A stretch of 17,093 bases of DNA from CAVWDI01 sp046259385 (GTDB lineage: Bacteria; Chloroflexota; Anaerolineae; Anaerolineales; UBA4823), in the NCBI GenBank assembly GCA_046259385.1, contig JBJYWI010000239.1:1-17093 (forward strand), given 5' to 3'. How positions within the stretch are numbered: position 1 is the stretch's first letter; each line of letters begins with the position of its first letter. The position numbers and the translations under genes are program-made. The notes under the pieces were generated by a model. That model was not told the DNA's origin. It did not search any database and saw only the letters and a list, made by a program, of their open reading frames with translations. Of the stretch, positions 8,633-15,988 are shown one piece after another.

Positions 8633-8669
8633 CCCAAGTCCGATTGGTAAATTGGGCGAGAAATTTTTT
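8633..8669 (+). terminator. Possible weak terminator after the deacetylase gene
   Basis: CCCAA (8633-8637) can pair with TTGGG (8652-8656) across a 14-base loop, and six T residues follow at 8664-8669. The stem is only 5 bp and the T-run begins 7 bases after it, so this is a marginal candidate. An alternative smaller hairpin (CCAA/TTGG, 8634-8647) uses the same left arm. Confidence 0.22.
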
Positions 8670-8814
8670 CAGAAGACACAATTTATTTAGAACGAAAACG
8701 TAAATCAGTCCCTGCTAGAACAACCAAATCTTATAATTCTGCCTAAAAGATTACTGTATATCAATCAGGGATTCTTTATGATTAACGATCAGGTGATTTA
8801 AAAACATTGATAAT

Positions 8815-9825
8815 ATGAATAAGCTTGGAATTTTTGTCGGTGAAGAGAAGTGGACGTTTTTCAATGAGATTTTTACCAGTTTGGATAATCATTACCAGTG
8901 CGAGGTCTTTAAACTAAAAACTATTAACACACCGTTTTTTTATGACCGACTAAACCGCTGGGCTGTTCGTTCCGGTATTCTAAAGATTCTTAAACGCAAT
9001 GATACCTGTTTTTTTGAATGGGCAAGTGACTATCTGAGTGTCGCCAGTTATTTGCCGAAAAATTGCCAAATAATCACCCGACTGCACTCATTTGAAATTT
9101 ATCAATGGGCGCCTAGGATAAACTGGGAGAACGTTGACAAAATTATATTAGTTAGTGAATCAATGCGGCGAACATTTATTGAGTTATATCCAGATCAGAG
9201 CAGCAAAACTAAAGTGATTTACAACGGCAGATCATTAGATAAATTTAAACCACCACCTGAGCGAAATTTCCAATTTAAGGTTGGAATGCTTTGTTCCATC
9301 ACTCCAATCAAGCGTATCTATGAAGTGGTACTGATGATGTATGATCTCCGGAAGCAAGGTTTTGATTTTAAATTATATATTGGAGGAGAACCGTTTGGTG
9401 ATTTTCGTTATGCCAAGGCATTGTATCGATTGGTAGGAAGATTGGATTTACAAGATAGTGTCTTCTTTGAAGGTTTTGTTACCGATACAGCAGCTTGGTT
9501 ACGAGATATTGATGTTTTCATATCCAATAGTTATTGGGAAGGTCAGCAAGTTGCTCTGATTGAAGCAATTGCTTCGGGTTGTTATTGCATTTCACATCAT
9601 TGGCCAGGTGCAGATGAAATGTTACCTGAAGAAAATTTATTCTTTACAGAATCTCAACTCAAAGAGAAATTAATTAAATTTGCTACCCTCGGAGTTGAAG
9701 AAAAGTATTGTAAGTCGGTGGAGATGCGTGAAATCGCAACCCGAAAGTTTGATGTTAGGCGAACAAATCAAGAAATTCGCAGCGTAATAGACGAAGAGTT
9801 TGCAAAATTACAGTTGGCTGAATGA
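8815..9825 (+). CDS. Glycosyltransferase family 4-like (GT-B fold)
   Basis: This 336-residue protein is on the short side for GT4. The N-terminal half (1-145) is divergent, with the acceptor-side pattern T-R-L-H-S-F-E (88-94) and a domain boundary at V-I-Y-N-G-R-S-L-D-K-F (134-144), the usual GT4 'NG-D-F' hinge. The C-terminal half carries the nucleotide-sugar site: V-G-M-L-C-S-I-T-P-I-K-R at about 156-167, L-Y-I-G-G-E-P at 187-193, F-E-G-F at 218-221, and an intact E-x7-E motif with Glu242 and Glu250 (WEGQQVALIEAIASG). It should act as a retaining glycosyltransferase in cytoplasmic glycan assembly; the sugar is not predictable. The ATG at 8815 is followed at once by a Rossmann-type first strand (LGIFVGE); no clear ribosome site is seen. 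It lies 36 bases upstream of another GT4 gene. Confidence 0.85.
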   Translation: MNKLGIFVGEEKWTFFNEIFTSLDNHYQCEVFKLKTINTPFFYDRLNRWAVRSGILKILKRNDTCFFEWASDYLSVASYLPKNCQIITRLHSFEIYQWAPRINWENVDKIILVSESMRRTFIELYPDQSSKTKVIYNGRSLDKFKPPPERNFQFKVGMLCSITPIKRIYEVVLMMYDLRKQGFDFKLYIGGEPFGDFRYAKALYRLVGRLDLQDSVFFEGFVTDTAAWLRDIDVFISNSYWEGQQVALIEAIASGCYCISHHWPGADEMLPEENLFFTESQLKEKLIKFATLGVEEKYCKSVEMREIATRKFDVRRTNQEIRSVIDEEFAKLQLAE

Positions 9826-9861
9826 TACATAGTTTCATCGTGTACTATGAAAGCAAATTAA

Positions 9862-11124
9862 ATGGGTGAAATGATCAGTCAGACGCTTCGCATAGGTTAT
9901 CTAATGCAGGCAGGTGTTCCGGATATCTTTACGACTCCATTGTCTGGTCCGGCGAATCATGTAAAGTTTATTTTCGATGAACTCAATGCCATGGGTCATC
10001 ATGTTCGCCTAATTGTTTATACAAATGGTCGTGTTTGGAAAAGTGATGACTTCCAAAATTATGAACTAATTCCAGTAAATTTGTTTGAGAGAAGTCCTGT
10101 TCCATACCTTGAAAGTGCTGTACGTAGGGTTCAGTCAGAGTTACAACTACCGTTTATTGCTTTATTCGATAGTATGCATTTTGCGAAGGCGTGTCAGCAG
10201 GAGCTATATGATTTTGATATATTGTACGAGCGAATGGGATGGATGGGCTATGGTGGTGCACTTGCTTCACGGTTATTAAACAAATCCCTGGTTCTTGAAA
10301 TAAATGGAGATCATCTGACAGAAATGGAATTACAGGGGAATGCACCTAAGGGTATGCAGCGCTATCTTTCCGAAAAATTAACTGGTTTTGCTGCCCGCCA
10401 AGCTGCGCATTCAATTGCTACGGGGGAGGGCTGGCGTCGAAGCTTCATTCAACGTTGGGCGATCGCCCCTGAAAAAGTTTCAGTAATCGAGAATGGCAGC
10501 GAATTGGTGGAAATACTCGATAGAGATAAATTACAAGCCTTTTCTCAAAAAGAACGTATAGGTCCAATCAAAATTGCCTATATTGGGGGCTTTGATCCCT
10601 GGCATGGTATACCAATCCTCATAAATGCTTTGTCCCGAGCAGTAAGCCAAGGTCTTGACCTTCATCTCCTCTTAATCGGCGGCGGTGTCCAAGAGGAAGA
10701 GATTAAAGAGAAAGTGATTCGTTGTGGAGTAGAAGACCACGTAACATTTACCGGTTATGTTGATATCACGCAATTGGCCACATATCTGGAGGATGTCGAA
10801 ATTGGCATTTCACCCTATTGTGGTCGAAATGAGTACTCGGGATTAAAACTTCTTGATTATAAAGCGGCCGGACTGGCGATCATTGCGTCTGGAGTAGATG
10901 GCGAACCAGAAGTAATCGTGCATGGTCGTAACGGCCTGATTGTGCCACCGTGTGATGAGTTTGCGCTATATGAGGCAATAAACTTATTGGCAACGAACTC
11001 CGAACTTAGAAGACATCTCGGCCAAACAGCCCGAATTGAAGCAGAGAATCAACACAGCTGGCACCATTCAGCATTAAATCTTCAGAAGTTATTTTCATAC
11101 CTTGTTGAGGAATCAACTAAATAA
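9862..11124 (+). CDS. Glycosyltransferase family 4 (GT-B fold)
   Basis: This 420-residue protein has a full-length GT-B architecture. The first strand I-G-Y-L-M-Q-A (11-17) is followed by an N-H-V-K-F-I-F-D-E-L-N-A-M-G-H-H-V helix-strand (32-48), typical of GT4 acceptor domains. The hinge is V-I-E-N-G-S-E-L (208-215). The donor domain shows A-Y-I-G-G-F-D-P-W-H-G-I (239-250), L-L-I-G-G-G (270-275) and F-T-G-Y-V (296-300). The E-x7-E position reads Glu324...Asp332 in E-Y-S-G-L-K-L-L-D-Y-K-A-A-G, a conservative Glu-to-Asp change at the second acid. The closing domain (N-G-L-I-V-P-P) is intact. The ATG at 9862 is chosen, although the in-frame ATG at 9871 is equally near the first strand; neither has a clear Shine-Dalgarno. 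It should be a cytoplasmic glycosyltransferase of the locus. Confidence 0.88.
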   Translation: MGEMISQTLRIGYLMQAGVPDIFTTPLSGPANHVKFIFDELNAMGHHVRLIVYTNGRVWKSDDFQNYELIPVNLFERSPVPYLESAVRRVQSELQLPFIALFDSMHFAKACQQELYDFDILYERMGWMGYGGALASRLLNKSLVLEINGDHLTEMELQGNAPKGMQRYLSEKLTGFAARQAAHSIATGEGWRRSFIQRWAIAPEKVSVIENGSELVEILDRDKLQAFSQKERIGPIKIAYIGGFDPWHGIPILINALSRAVSQGLDLHLLLIGGGVQEEEIKEKVIRCGVEDHVTFTGYVDITQLATYLEDVEIGISPYCGRNEYSGLKLLDYKAAGLAIIASGVDGEPEVIVHGRNGLIVPPCDEFALYEAINLLATNSELRRHLGQTARIEAENQHSWHHSALNLQKLFSYLVEESTK

Positions 11125-11149
11125 AACCCAATGTGCCCCCTCCGTTGAT

Positions 11150-12322
11150 ATGTTTAGTGTCATTATTCCAAGTTATAACAGTGCGATTTTTCTCGAAGAA
11201 GCCATTCGCAGTGTATTAGCACAAACCTATAAGGATTATGAGATTATTGTAGTTGATGATGGTTCTTCTGATGATTGTTATGGAGTTGTTCAACGATTTG
11301 GAAATCGAGTCAAATACATTTGGCAGGAAAATCAGGGTTTGGCTGGCGCGCGGAATACTGGGATTCGAGCTTCAAATCAGCAGTTTTTAGCATTATTGGA
11401 TGCTGATGATCAATGGTTACCGAATTTTCTGGAAACCATGGTTGAGCTGATTAATGAACAGGATGATGCAGCCGTTTATTATGCCTGCGCACAGTGCATG
11501 GATTCTGACGGCCGTGATTTACCACGCACTCTTGGTGGGCCGGCAGTTCCTCCGGACAAGTTCTATCATCGGTTACTTCGTGCGAATTTCTTGATACCAA
11601 GCACCATTGTGATTCGCCGGGCAGTGGCTGTTAATGCTGGATTATTCGATCAAACACTGCGTTCTTGTGAAGATTGGGACCTTTGGCTGCGAATACTTCC
11701 GGAGAAAAAGTTTGTCGGAACATCGCGCTGTCTAACTCGCTATCGCCTTCATGGAAACAGCTTATCAGATAATTTAGATGGTATGCATCAGTCAGCTAAA
11801 GCGGTAATTATAAAGAATTTTGGTGAGGATGATAAGAATACCCAAACCTGGACTGCAGACAAAAAGCAAGCATATGGTGGTCTTTATCGATATCAAGCAC
11901 TCACATTGGTGCAGCGAAGGAACGACTGGCAAACTAGTGCTAGCTATCTAAATCAGGCGTTGTTGGCAGATCCTTCAACGGCGATGGATTTAGACTTCTT
12001 TTATGATTTGGTTTATGGATCTTATCCCATTGGTTATCGTGGATCAAAACAAAACTTCGGGTTAGGTAAAAACCAAGTCCAGTTAATGGAGATGTTACAA
12101 GAGGTATTCGATAATTTTGATCAACCGGATTCGAAATTAATAAAGGATCAAACATTTGGGACGGCTTATTTTGCAGCAGGACTCCATGCATACAATATAG
12201 GCGAATATTCATTAACCCGCCAATGGTTAATAAATGCTTGGCGCTATCGCCCTGACCTTTGGCGGGACTCTAGAGTAAGTCTGAATTATTTGAAATCATT
12301 TATTAAAACCATTTTGGAATAA
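11150..12322 (+). CDS. Glycosyltransferase family 2 with helical C-terminal extension
   Basis: Starting at the ATG at 11150 gives 390 residues and places the canonical GT2 strand F-S-V-I-I-P-S-Y-N-S (2-11) at the very N-terminus. A TTG at 11102 would add 16 unlike residues and overlap the previous gene, so it is not preferred. Motifs are I-I-V-V-D-D-G-S-S-D (32-41), Q-G-L-A-G-A-R-N-T-G (62-71), metal-binding D-A-D-D (84-87), and C-E-D-W-D-L-W-L-R (about 176-184), where the E-D pair marks the acceptor or catalytic-base region. Residues about 240-390 extend beyond the catalytic core. They contain helix-turn-helix-like stretches such as 'SYLNQALLADPSTA' and 'GEYSLTRQWLINAWRYRPDL', reminiscent of TPR units. 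This resembles the GT2 gene at 6274, and the two could be distant paralogues. The gene lies 25 bases after the preceding stop and should act in cytoplasmic glycan assembly. Confidence 0.9.
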   Translation: MFSVIIPSYNSAIFLEEAIRSVLAQTYKDYEIIVVDDGSSDDCYGVVQRFGNRVKYIWQENQGLAGARNTGIRASNQQFLALLDADDQWLPNFLETMVELINEQDDAAVYYACAQCMDSDGRDLPRTLGGPAVPPDKFYHRLLRANFLIPSTIVIRRAVAVNAGLFDQTLRSCEDWDLWLRILPEKKFVGTSRCLTRYRLHGNSLSDNLDGMHQSAKAVIIKNFGEDDKNTQTWTADKKQAYGGLYRYQALTLVQRRNDWQTSASYLNQALLADPSTAMDLDFFYDLVYGSYPIGYRGSKQNFGLGKNQVQLMEMLQEVFDNFDQPDSKLIKDQTFGTAYFAAGLHAYNIGEYSLTRQWLINAWRYRPDLWRDSRVSLNYLKSFIKTILE

Positions 12323-12415
12323 ATTAAGGGAGTTTGAAAGTTTGTCATGTGTATCATATCAGTGGAATGAGACAATTCAACCATTTCAAAATACGCTTAG
12401 AACCATGAGATTGGA

Positions 12416-13090
12416 ATGTATATTTTATTAGCCACGCTATTTTTCCCACCAACGCATAACGCAGGAACTGAAAACTACACTTTCACATTAGCCCGATCCC
12501 TAATACAAAACGGCCATCGCGTAGAAGTCGTTTGTGCGGATAAATGGGGCCTGGGTAATTCCTACTGGAATGGTGTAATGCGCGATGAATATCAGGGGAT
12601 ACCTGTCCATCGGATTCGAATAAATTGGACAAGAGCTGAAAATCCAAACCGAGTACTTTATATTAATTCTTCAGTCGAAAGGTGGTTAGAAAAACATTTA
12701 AGAGAAACAAGGCCAGATCTAGTTCATGTTACATCTGCGATTACGCTTGGCGTAGGGATATTAAGAGCTCCCAGCATTTTAGGAATTCCATTAGTCTTGA
12801 CGTTGACAGATTTTTGGTTTGTTTGCCCCACCATCCAACTACTTCGCAGTGATGGAAACCTCTGTAATGGGGAAAAAAGTGCATGGGATTGCCAGCAGTG
12901 CATGGGAGCAAACTCCCAGCTATTTCTTGGAATTGACTCAATACTTCCGGATGCCATCAGACCGGCATTCTGGGATAAGATGTCTAGAGTTACGCCACTG
13001 ACAAAAATGCGCGGCTTACGTGGCAATCTTCTAGATATGTCGGAGCGCAAACAATTGCTAAAGGAAGCGTTGTCCCTGTTGCAAAACTAA
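12416..13090 (+). CDS. Glycosyltransferase family 4, N-terminal half (gene split by assembly gap)
   Basis: These 224 residues form only the acceptor-binding half of a GT4 enzyme. M-Y-I-L-L-A-T-L-F-F-P-P begins the first strand, and A-G-T-E-N-Y-T-F-T-L-A-R-S-L gives the usual Gly-rich loop and helix. P-D-L-V-H-V-T-S (about 100-107) and L-T-D-F-W-F-V-C-P follow, then a Cys-containing loop (L-C-N-G-E...C-Q-Q-C) seen in a GT4 subgroup with D-Y-W-F-x-C-P motifs. The frame reaches TAA at 13088-13090, 13 bases before a run of N. The expected continuation, a helix leading into 'DRIFAPSKF', is found right after the gap in the same nominal frame. The stop is therefore best explained by an error at the contig end or by a real disrupting mutation. 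On its own this fragment has no donor site and would be inactive. Confidence 0.8.
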   Translation: MYILLATLFFPPTHNAGTENYTFTLARSLIQNGHRVEVVCADKWGLGNSYWNGVMRDEYQGIPVHRIRINWTRAENPNRVLYINSSVERWLEKHLRETRPDLVHVTSAITLGVGILRAPSILGIPLVLTLTDFWFVCPTIQLLRSDGNLCNGEKSAWDCQQCMGANSQLFLGIDSILPDAIRPAFWDKMSRVTPLTKMRGLRGNLLDMSERKQLLKEALSLLQN

Positions 13091-13103
13091 GAAGGGGAAA
13101 GAA

Positions 13104-13113
13104 NNNNNNNNNN
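13104..13113. other. Assembly gap (10 N) inside a glycosyltransferase gene
   Basis: Ten consecutive N bases interrupt the sequence. The true gap length is not known from the window. The adjacent bases (GAAGGGGAAAGAA on the left, ATTTCCCGATCGG on the right) do not visibly overlap. Both flanking gene halves belong to one GT4 protein. Confidence 0.99.
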
Positions 13114-13114
13114 A

Positions 13115-13807
13115 TTTCCCGATCGGATTTTTGCGCCATCCAAATTTGTCCAACAAAAGGTTTCCCAATTAACATCCACAAGTGTTAATGTTTTAAATCA
13201 TGGTCATGATCTTTCTTGGGTTGAAAACTTAGGACCAAAAACCGTGAGCGACAAATTACGTATCGCCTATATTGGGCAGCTCCAACCAATCAAAGGAGTT
13301 CATGTACTGATTGACGCATTTCAGATGGCAGAAATAGACACTCAAGCAACCTTGAGTATTTTTGGAGATTTGTCAACACGACCAGACTATGTTTCTAAGT
13401 TGGAAAAGCTTGCTAATGATAACCCCTCAATAAATTTTCGGGGTCGTTTTGAACATGATGATATATCTGATGTTTTTTCCAACATTGATGTAGTTGTTGT
13501 TCCATCGCTTTGGTATGAGAATGCACCACTTGTAATTCAAGAAGCTTTCGCTGCAAAAACTCCCGTTGTGGCAACTAATCTGGGCGGTATGGCTGAGTTT
13601 ATTGACCACGAATTGAGTGGGCTTTTGTTTTCACGTGGTGATGCTGCCGATCTTGCACGCACCTTAAGAAGACTGGTTATGAATCCTGATTTAATTCGGC
13701 ACTTGAGTGAAGGGATTCCTCCCGTTAAGACGAATGATGAGGAACTTATGGAAATCGAAAATATTTATCGAGATCTCCTTGTTAATTCCACCTTCATTTC
13801 TGCATAA
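13115..13807 (+). CDS. Glycosyltransferase family 4, C-terminal half (5' end lost in assembly gap)
   Basis: The frame is open from immediately after the N run. It reads F-P-D-R-I-F-A-P-S-K-F-V-Q-Q-K-V, then V-L-N-H-G-H-D, the GT4 hinge between the two Rossmann domains. The donor domain follows: R-I-A-Y-I-G-Q-L-Q-P-I-K-G-V-H (from 13258), F-R-G-R-F near 13437, and an intact E-x7-E motif whose acids are encoded at 13517-13519 and 13541-13543 (YENAPLVIQEAFAAKTPVVA). The G-G-M-A-E-F and S-G-L-L-F nucleotide-binding segments are present. A start at the GTG at 13244 would cut off the hinge, so this is treated as the remainder of the gene beginning at 12416. Joined together they make roughly 450 residues, near normal GT4 size. 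It ends 12 bases before the next gene, which has the clearest ribosome site of the window. Confidence 0.82.
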   Translation, partial: FPDRIFAPSKFVQQKVSQLTSTSVNVLNHGHDLSWVENLGPKTVSDKLRIAYIGQLQPIKGVHVLIDAFQMAEIDTQATLSIFGDLSTRPDYVSKLEKLANDNPSINFRGRFEHDDISDVFSNIDVVVVPSLWYENAPLVIQEAFAAKTPVVATNLGGMAEFIDHELSGLLFSRGDAADLARTLRRLVMNPDLIRHLSEGIPPVKTNDEELMEIENIYRDLLVNSTFISA

Positions 13808-13813
13808 GGAAGG
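13806..13813 (+). promoter_or_regulatory. Strong Shine-Dalgarno for the GT2 gene at 13820
   Basis: AAGGAAGG lies 6 bases before the ATG at 13820 and overlaps the stop codon (13805-13807) of the preceding gene. It supports this start and suggests translational coupling. Most other genes here have weak or no recognisable sites. Confidence 0.6.
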
Positions 13814-13819
13814 TTACTG

Positions 13820-14728
13820 ATGTCGAGTCCCTACCTTGTTACGGTTATCCTAAATACAAATCGACGTGATGATACACTGGAGTGTATTAATTCCCTTAAT
13901 GCAAGTACATATGATAATCACAGCATTATTGTGTTAGACAATCAATCTACTGATGGATCTGTCGATGTTATCAAAAACACGTATCCAGAAATCCAAATCA
14001 TCGAATTGCGTGAAAATCTTGGTTATGGGGGTAACAATAATGTTGGAATCAAAGCCGCGATCGAGAGAAAGGCAGACTGGATTTTTGTTCTCAACGAGGA
14101 TGTTATCGTTTCACCAAATTGTCTTGAGCAGATTGTGGAATCTGGTGAACGCGATCCGGATATTGGGATTATTGGCCCTATAGTTTATCATCATCAATCG
14201 CCTCATCTAATCCAATCAGCCGGTGGCACCTTGGGGCAGCATTGGGAGGTTGCTCATGCGGCTGTTGATGAGCCAGATCATGGTCAATTCAATAACACTC
14301 GTGAGGTGGATTGGATTTCTGGGTGCGGTATTGTTGTAAGGCGCCAGGCTATCGAAGAGGTTGGTCTAATAGATGATCGCTTTTTTTATTATTGGGATGA
14401 AACTGAATGGTGCATGCGGATGCATGACAACGGATGGAAGGTTGTCCTCGTCCCATCGGCTAAGATTTGGCATAAAGGAGTCACTGTCAATCACCAACCC
14501 AAACCAACAGTAACTTACTATGCCACACGTAATCGTCTGCACACCTTGGCAAAGCACCATGCTCCTATTTCCGTATGGGCCTTTGCCTGGGCGCAGCTTC
14601 TTCGTACTTTAACAAGTTGGACAATCAAACCCCGATGGCGATATATGCGCGATCATCGTAATGCTATGTGGTATGGCATTGTGGATTTTTTACATGGACG
14701 ATGGGGCCAGATGCCTAACCGTTCCTGA
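13820..14728 (+). CDS. Glycosyltransferase family 2, rhamnosyltransferase-like subgroup
   Basis: This 302-residue GT-A protein belongs to the GT2 subgroup that includes many rhamnosyltransferases (WbbL/RfbF-like). Evidence is V-T-V-I-L-N-T-N-R (7-15), I-V-L-D-N-Q-S-T-D-G-S (37-47) and the hallmark E-N-L-G-Y-G-G-N-N-N-V-G (65-76). The metal-binding position reads L-N-E-D (91-94), as usual in this subgroup. W-I-S-G-C-G-I-V-V-R-R (165-175) and Y-W-D-E-T-E-W-C-M-R (191-200) mark the acceptor side, and W-H-K-G (217-220) supplies the typical late His. The C-terminal 60 residues are basic and aromatic-rich, possibly for peripheral membrane contact. Length is typical. The donor cannot be fixed from sequence; dTDP-rhamnose is a family-based guess and no rml genes are in the window. 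It is probably translationally coupled to the preceding GT4 gene. Confidence 0.9.
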   Translation: MSSPYLVTVILNTNRRDDTLECINSLNASTYDNHSIIVLDNQSTDGSVDVIKNTYPEIQIIELRENLGYGGNNNVGIKAAIERKADWIFVLNEDVIVSPNCLEQIVESGERDPDIGIIGPIVYHHQSPHLIQSAGGTLGQHWEVAHAAVDEPDHGQFNNTREVDWISGCGIVVRRQAIEEVGLIDDRFFYYWDETEWCMRMHDNGWKVVLVPSAKIWHKGVTVNHQPKPTVTYYATRNRLHTLAKHHAPISVWAFAWAQLLRTLTSWTIKPRWRYMRDHRNAMWYGIVDFLHGRWGQMPNRS

Positions 14729-14737
14729 GAAGTAATA

Positions 14738-15928
14738 ATGCGAATTCTTTTCTTATCACGCTGGTATCCTTATCCTGTTGATAATGGATCGAAATTAAGA
14801 GTTTGGAATATTTTGCAGGGCTTAAGCAAAACGCATGATGTAACACTATTGAGCTTTGTTGATTCAGAAAATGCTAACTTCGAGGCATCTAAACTCCTTG
14901 AAATCTGCGAAGACGTTCAAGCTATCCCTTGGAAAGAATTTAATCCTGGGAGCCGGAAAGCCCTTCTGGGGTTGTTTAGTGGAAAGCCGCGTTCCTTGGT
15001 TGATACTTATTCGTTCCAGATGCAGTCTTTGATTGAGCGTTATCTAGAATCAAGTAACTACGATCTTGTCATTGTCTCGGAATTGGAGATGGCAGGTTAT
15101 AGTTCTAGTTTCAATGGTAAAGCAGCGATATTTGATGATGTTGAACTAGGTGATCTCTACGGACGATATGTAGAAGCGGACTCTTATTTTGAAAAAGTAC
15201 GTCTAGGGTTTACCTGGTTCAAGCAGCACCGCTATCTCTCACAAGTGCTTCGCGATTTTAATGCTTGCACTGTTCCTTCGTCAACTGAACGTAATTTGGT
15301 GAAGAGTGTGATTTCTGATTATGAAGAGGTCTATATCATACCTAATTGCATCAATATTGCGGATTACAAAGCTGATCATACCAATATTGAGTCGAATAGT
15401 TTGATTTTCACAGGGTCCTTTCGATATGGCGTCAATTATTATGCGATGGTTTGGTTTCTTAAGGATATATTTCCAATTATCCAATCGGAAATTCCGGAAG
15501 TGAGTTTGAAGATAACGGGTGATCATGCCGGTCTAAAATTGCCACCATCGACTGGTGTGATCTTGACAGGAGTTGTACCAGATATTCATCCATATATTTC
15601 GTCTTCTTGCATTAGTGTTGTGCCACTCCAAATTGGAGGAGGTACTCGTCTGAAAATATTAGAAGCCATGGCCTTAAGAACGCCTGTCGTAACAACGAGC
15701 AAGGGTGCTGAAGGTCTTGACGTTGAACATGGGAAGCATGTTTTGATAGCTGATAAACCGGAAGATTTTGCGAATTGCGTCATTCAGCTGCTTAGAGGTC
15801 CTGAATTGCGAGCTTATCTTGCAGATAATGCGTACCAGTTCGTGAGCGAGTATTATGATTGGGCAGCCGTGATGCCTCGTTTCCTGCAATTAATTGAAGA
15901 CACAGCATTAGCTTCTCAAAGTGCGTAA
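14738..15928 (+). CDS. Glycosyltransferase family 4-like (GT-B fold)
   Basis: This 396-residue protein begins with the pattern I-L-F-L-S-R-W-Y-P-Y-P-V-D-N-G-S-K-L-R (3-21). It resembles the N-terminus of GT4-like proteins such as the EpsH/PEP-CTERM-associated 'stp1' group, although no PEP-CTERM context is visible. The hinge is I-I-P-N-C-I-N-I-A-D-Y at about 204-214. The donor domain shows I-F-T-G-S-F-R-Y (about 225-232), L-K-I-T-G-D-H (about 254-260) and G-G-G-T-R-L-K-I-L-E-A-M-A (about 299-311). In this last motif Gly replaces the first Glu of E-x7-E, a normal variant in this subgroup, and the second Glu is present. G-A-E-G-L follows. The gene starts 9 bases after the preceding stop; GAGAAG at 14727-14732 is a weak ribosome site. 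It should be a cytoplasmic glycosyltransferase of unknown sugar specificity. Confidence 0.87.
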   Translation: MRILFLSRWYPYPVDNGSKLRVWNILQGLSKTHDVTLLSFVDSENANFEASKLLEICEDVQAIPWKEFNPGSRKALLGLFSGKPRSLVDTYSFQMQSLIERYLESSNYDLVIVSELEMAGYSSSFNGKAAIFDDVELGDLYGRYVEADSYFEKVRLGFTWFKQHRYLSQVLRDFNACTVPSSTERNLVKSVISDYEEVYIIPNCINIADYKADHTNIESNSLIFTGSFRYGVNYYAMVWFLKDIFPIIQSEIPEVSLKITGDHAGLKLPPSTGVILTGVVPDIHPYISSSCISVVPLQIGGGTRLKILEAMALRTPVVTTSKGAEGLDVEHGKHVLIADKPEDFANCVIQLLRGPELRAYLADNAYQFVSEYYDWAAVMPRFLQLIEDTALASQSA

Positions 15929-15988
15929 AAACCCGGCTTGTTAAAAAGAATCGTTCAGAATTTTGTAGACTTATTATTTAATAATCCA

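Noticed and set aside
11102..11149. TTG start that would extend the GT2 gene upstream and overlap the preceding gene by 23 bases
   Set aside because: The added residues do not resemble GT2 sequence, and the ATG at 11150 places the conserved first strand at the N-terminus.
12724..13050. Minus-strand reading frame of 108 codons near the assembly gap
   Set aside because: It is antisense to the GT4 acceptor domain and shows no family motifs.
15973..15985. AT-rich inverted repeat ATTATT-T-AATAAT just before the last gene
   Set aside because: It is A/T only with a one-base centre and no -35 partner; it could be chance in an AT-rich spacer.
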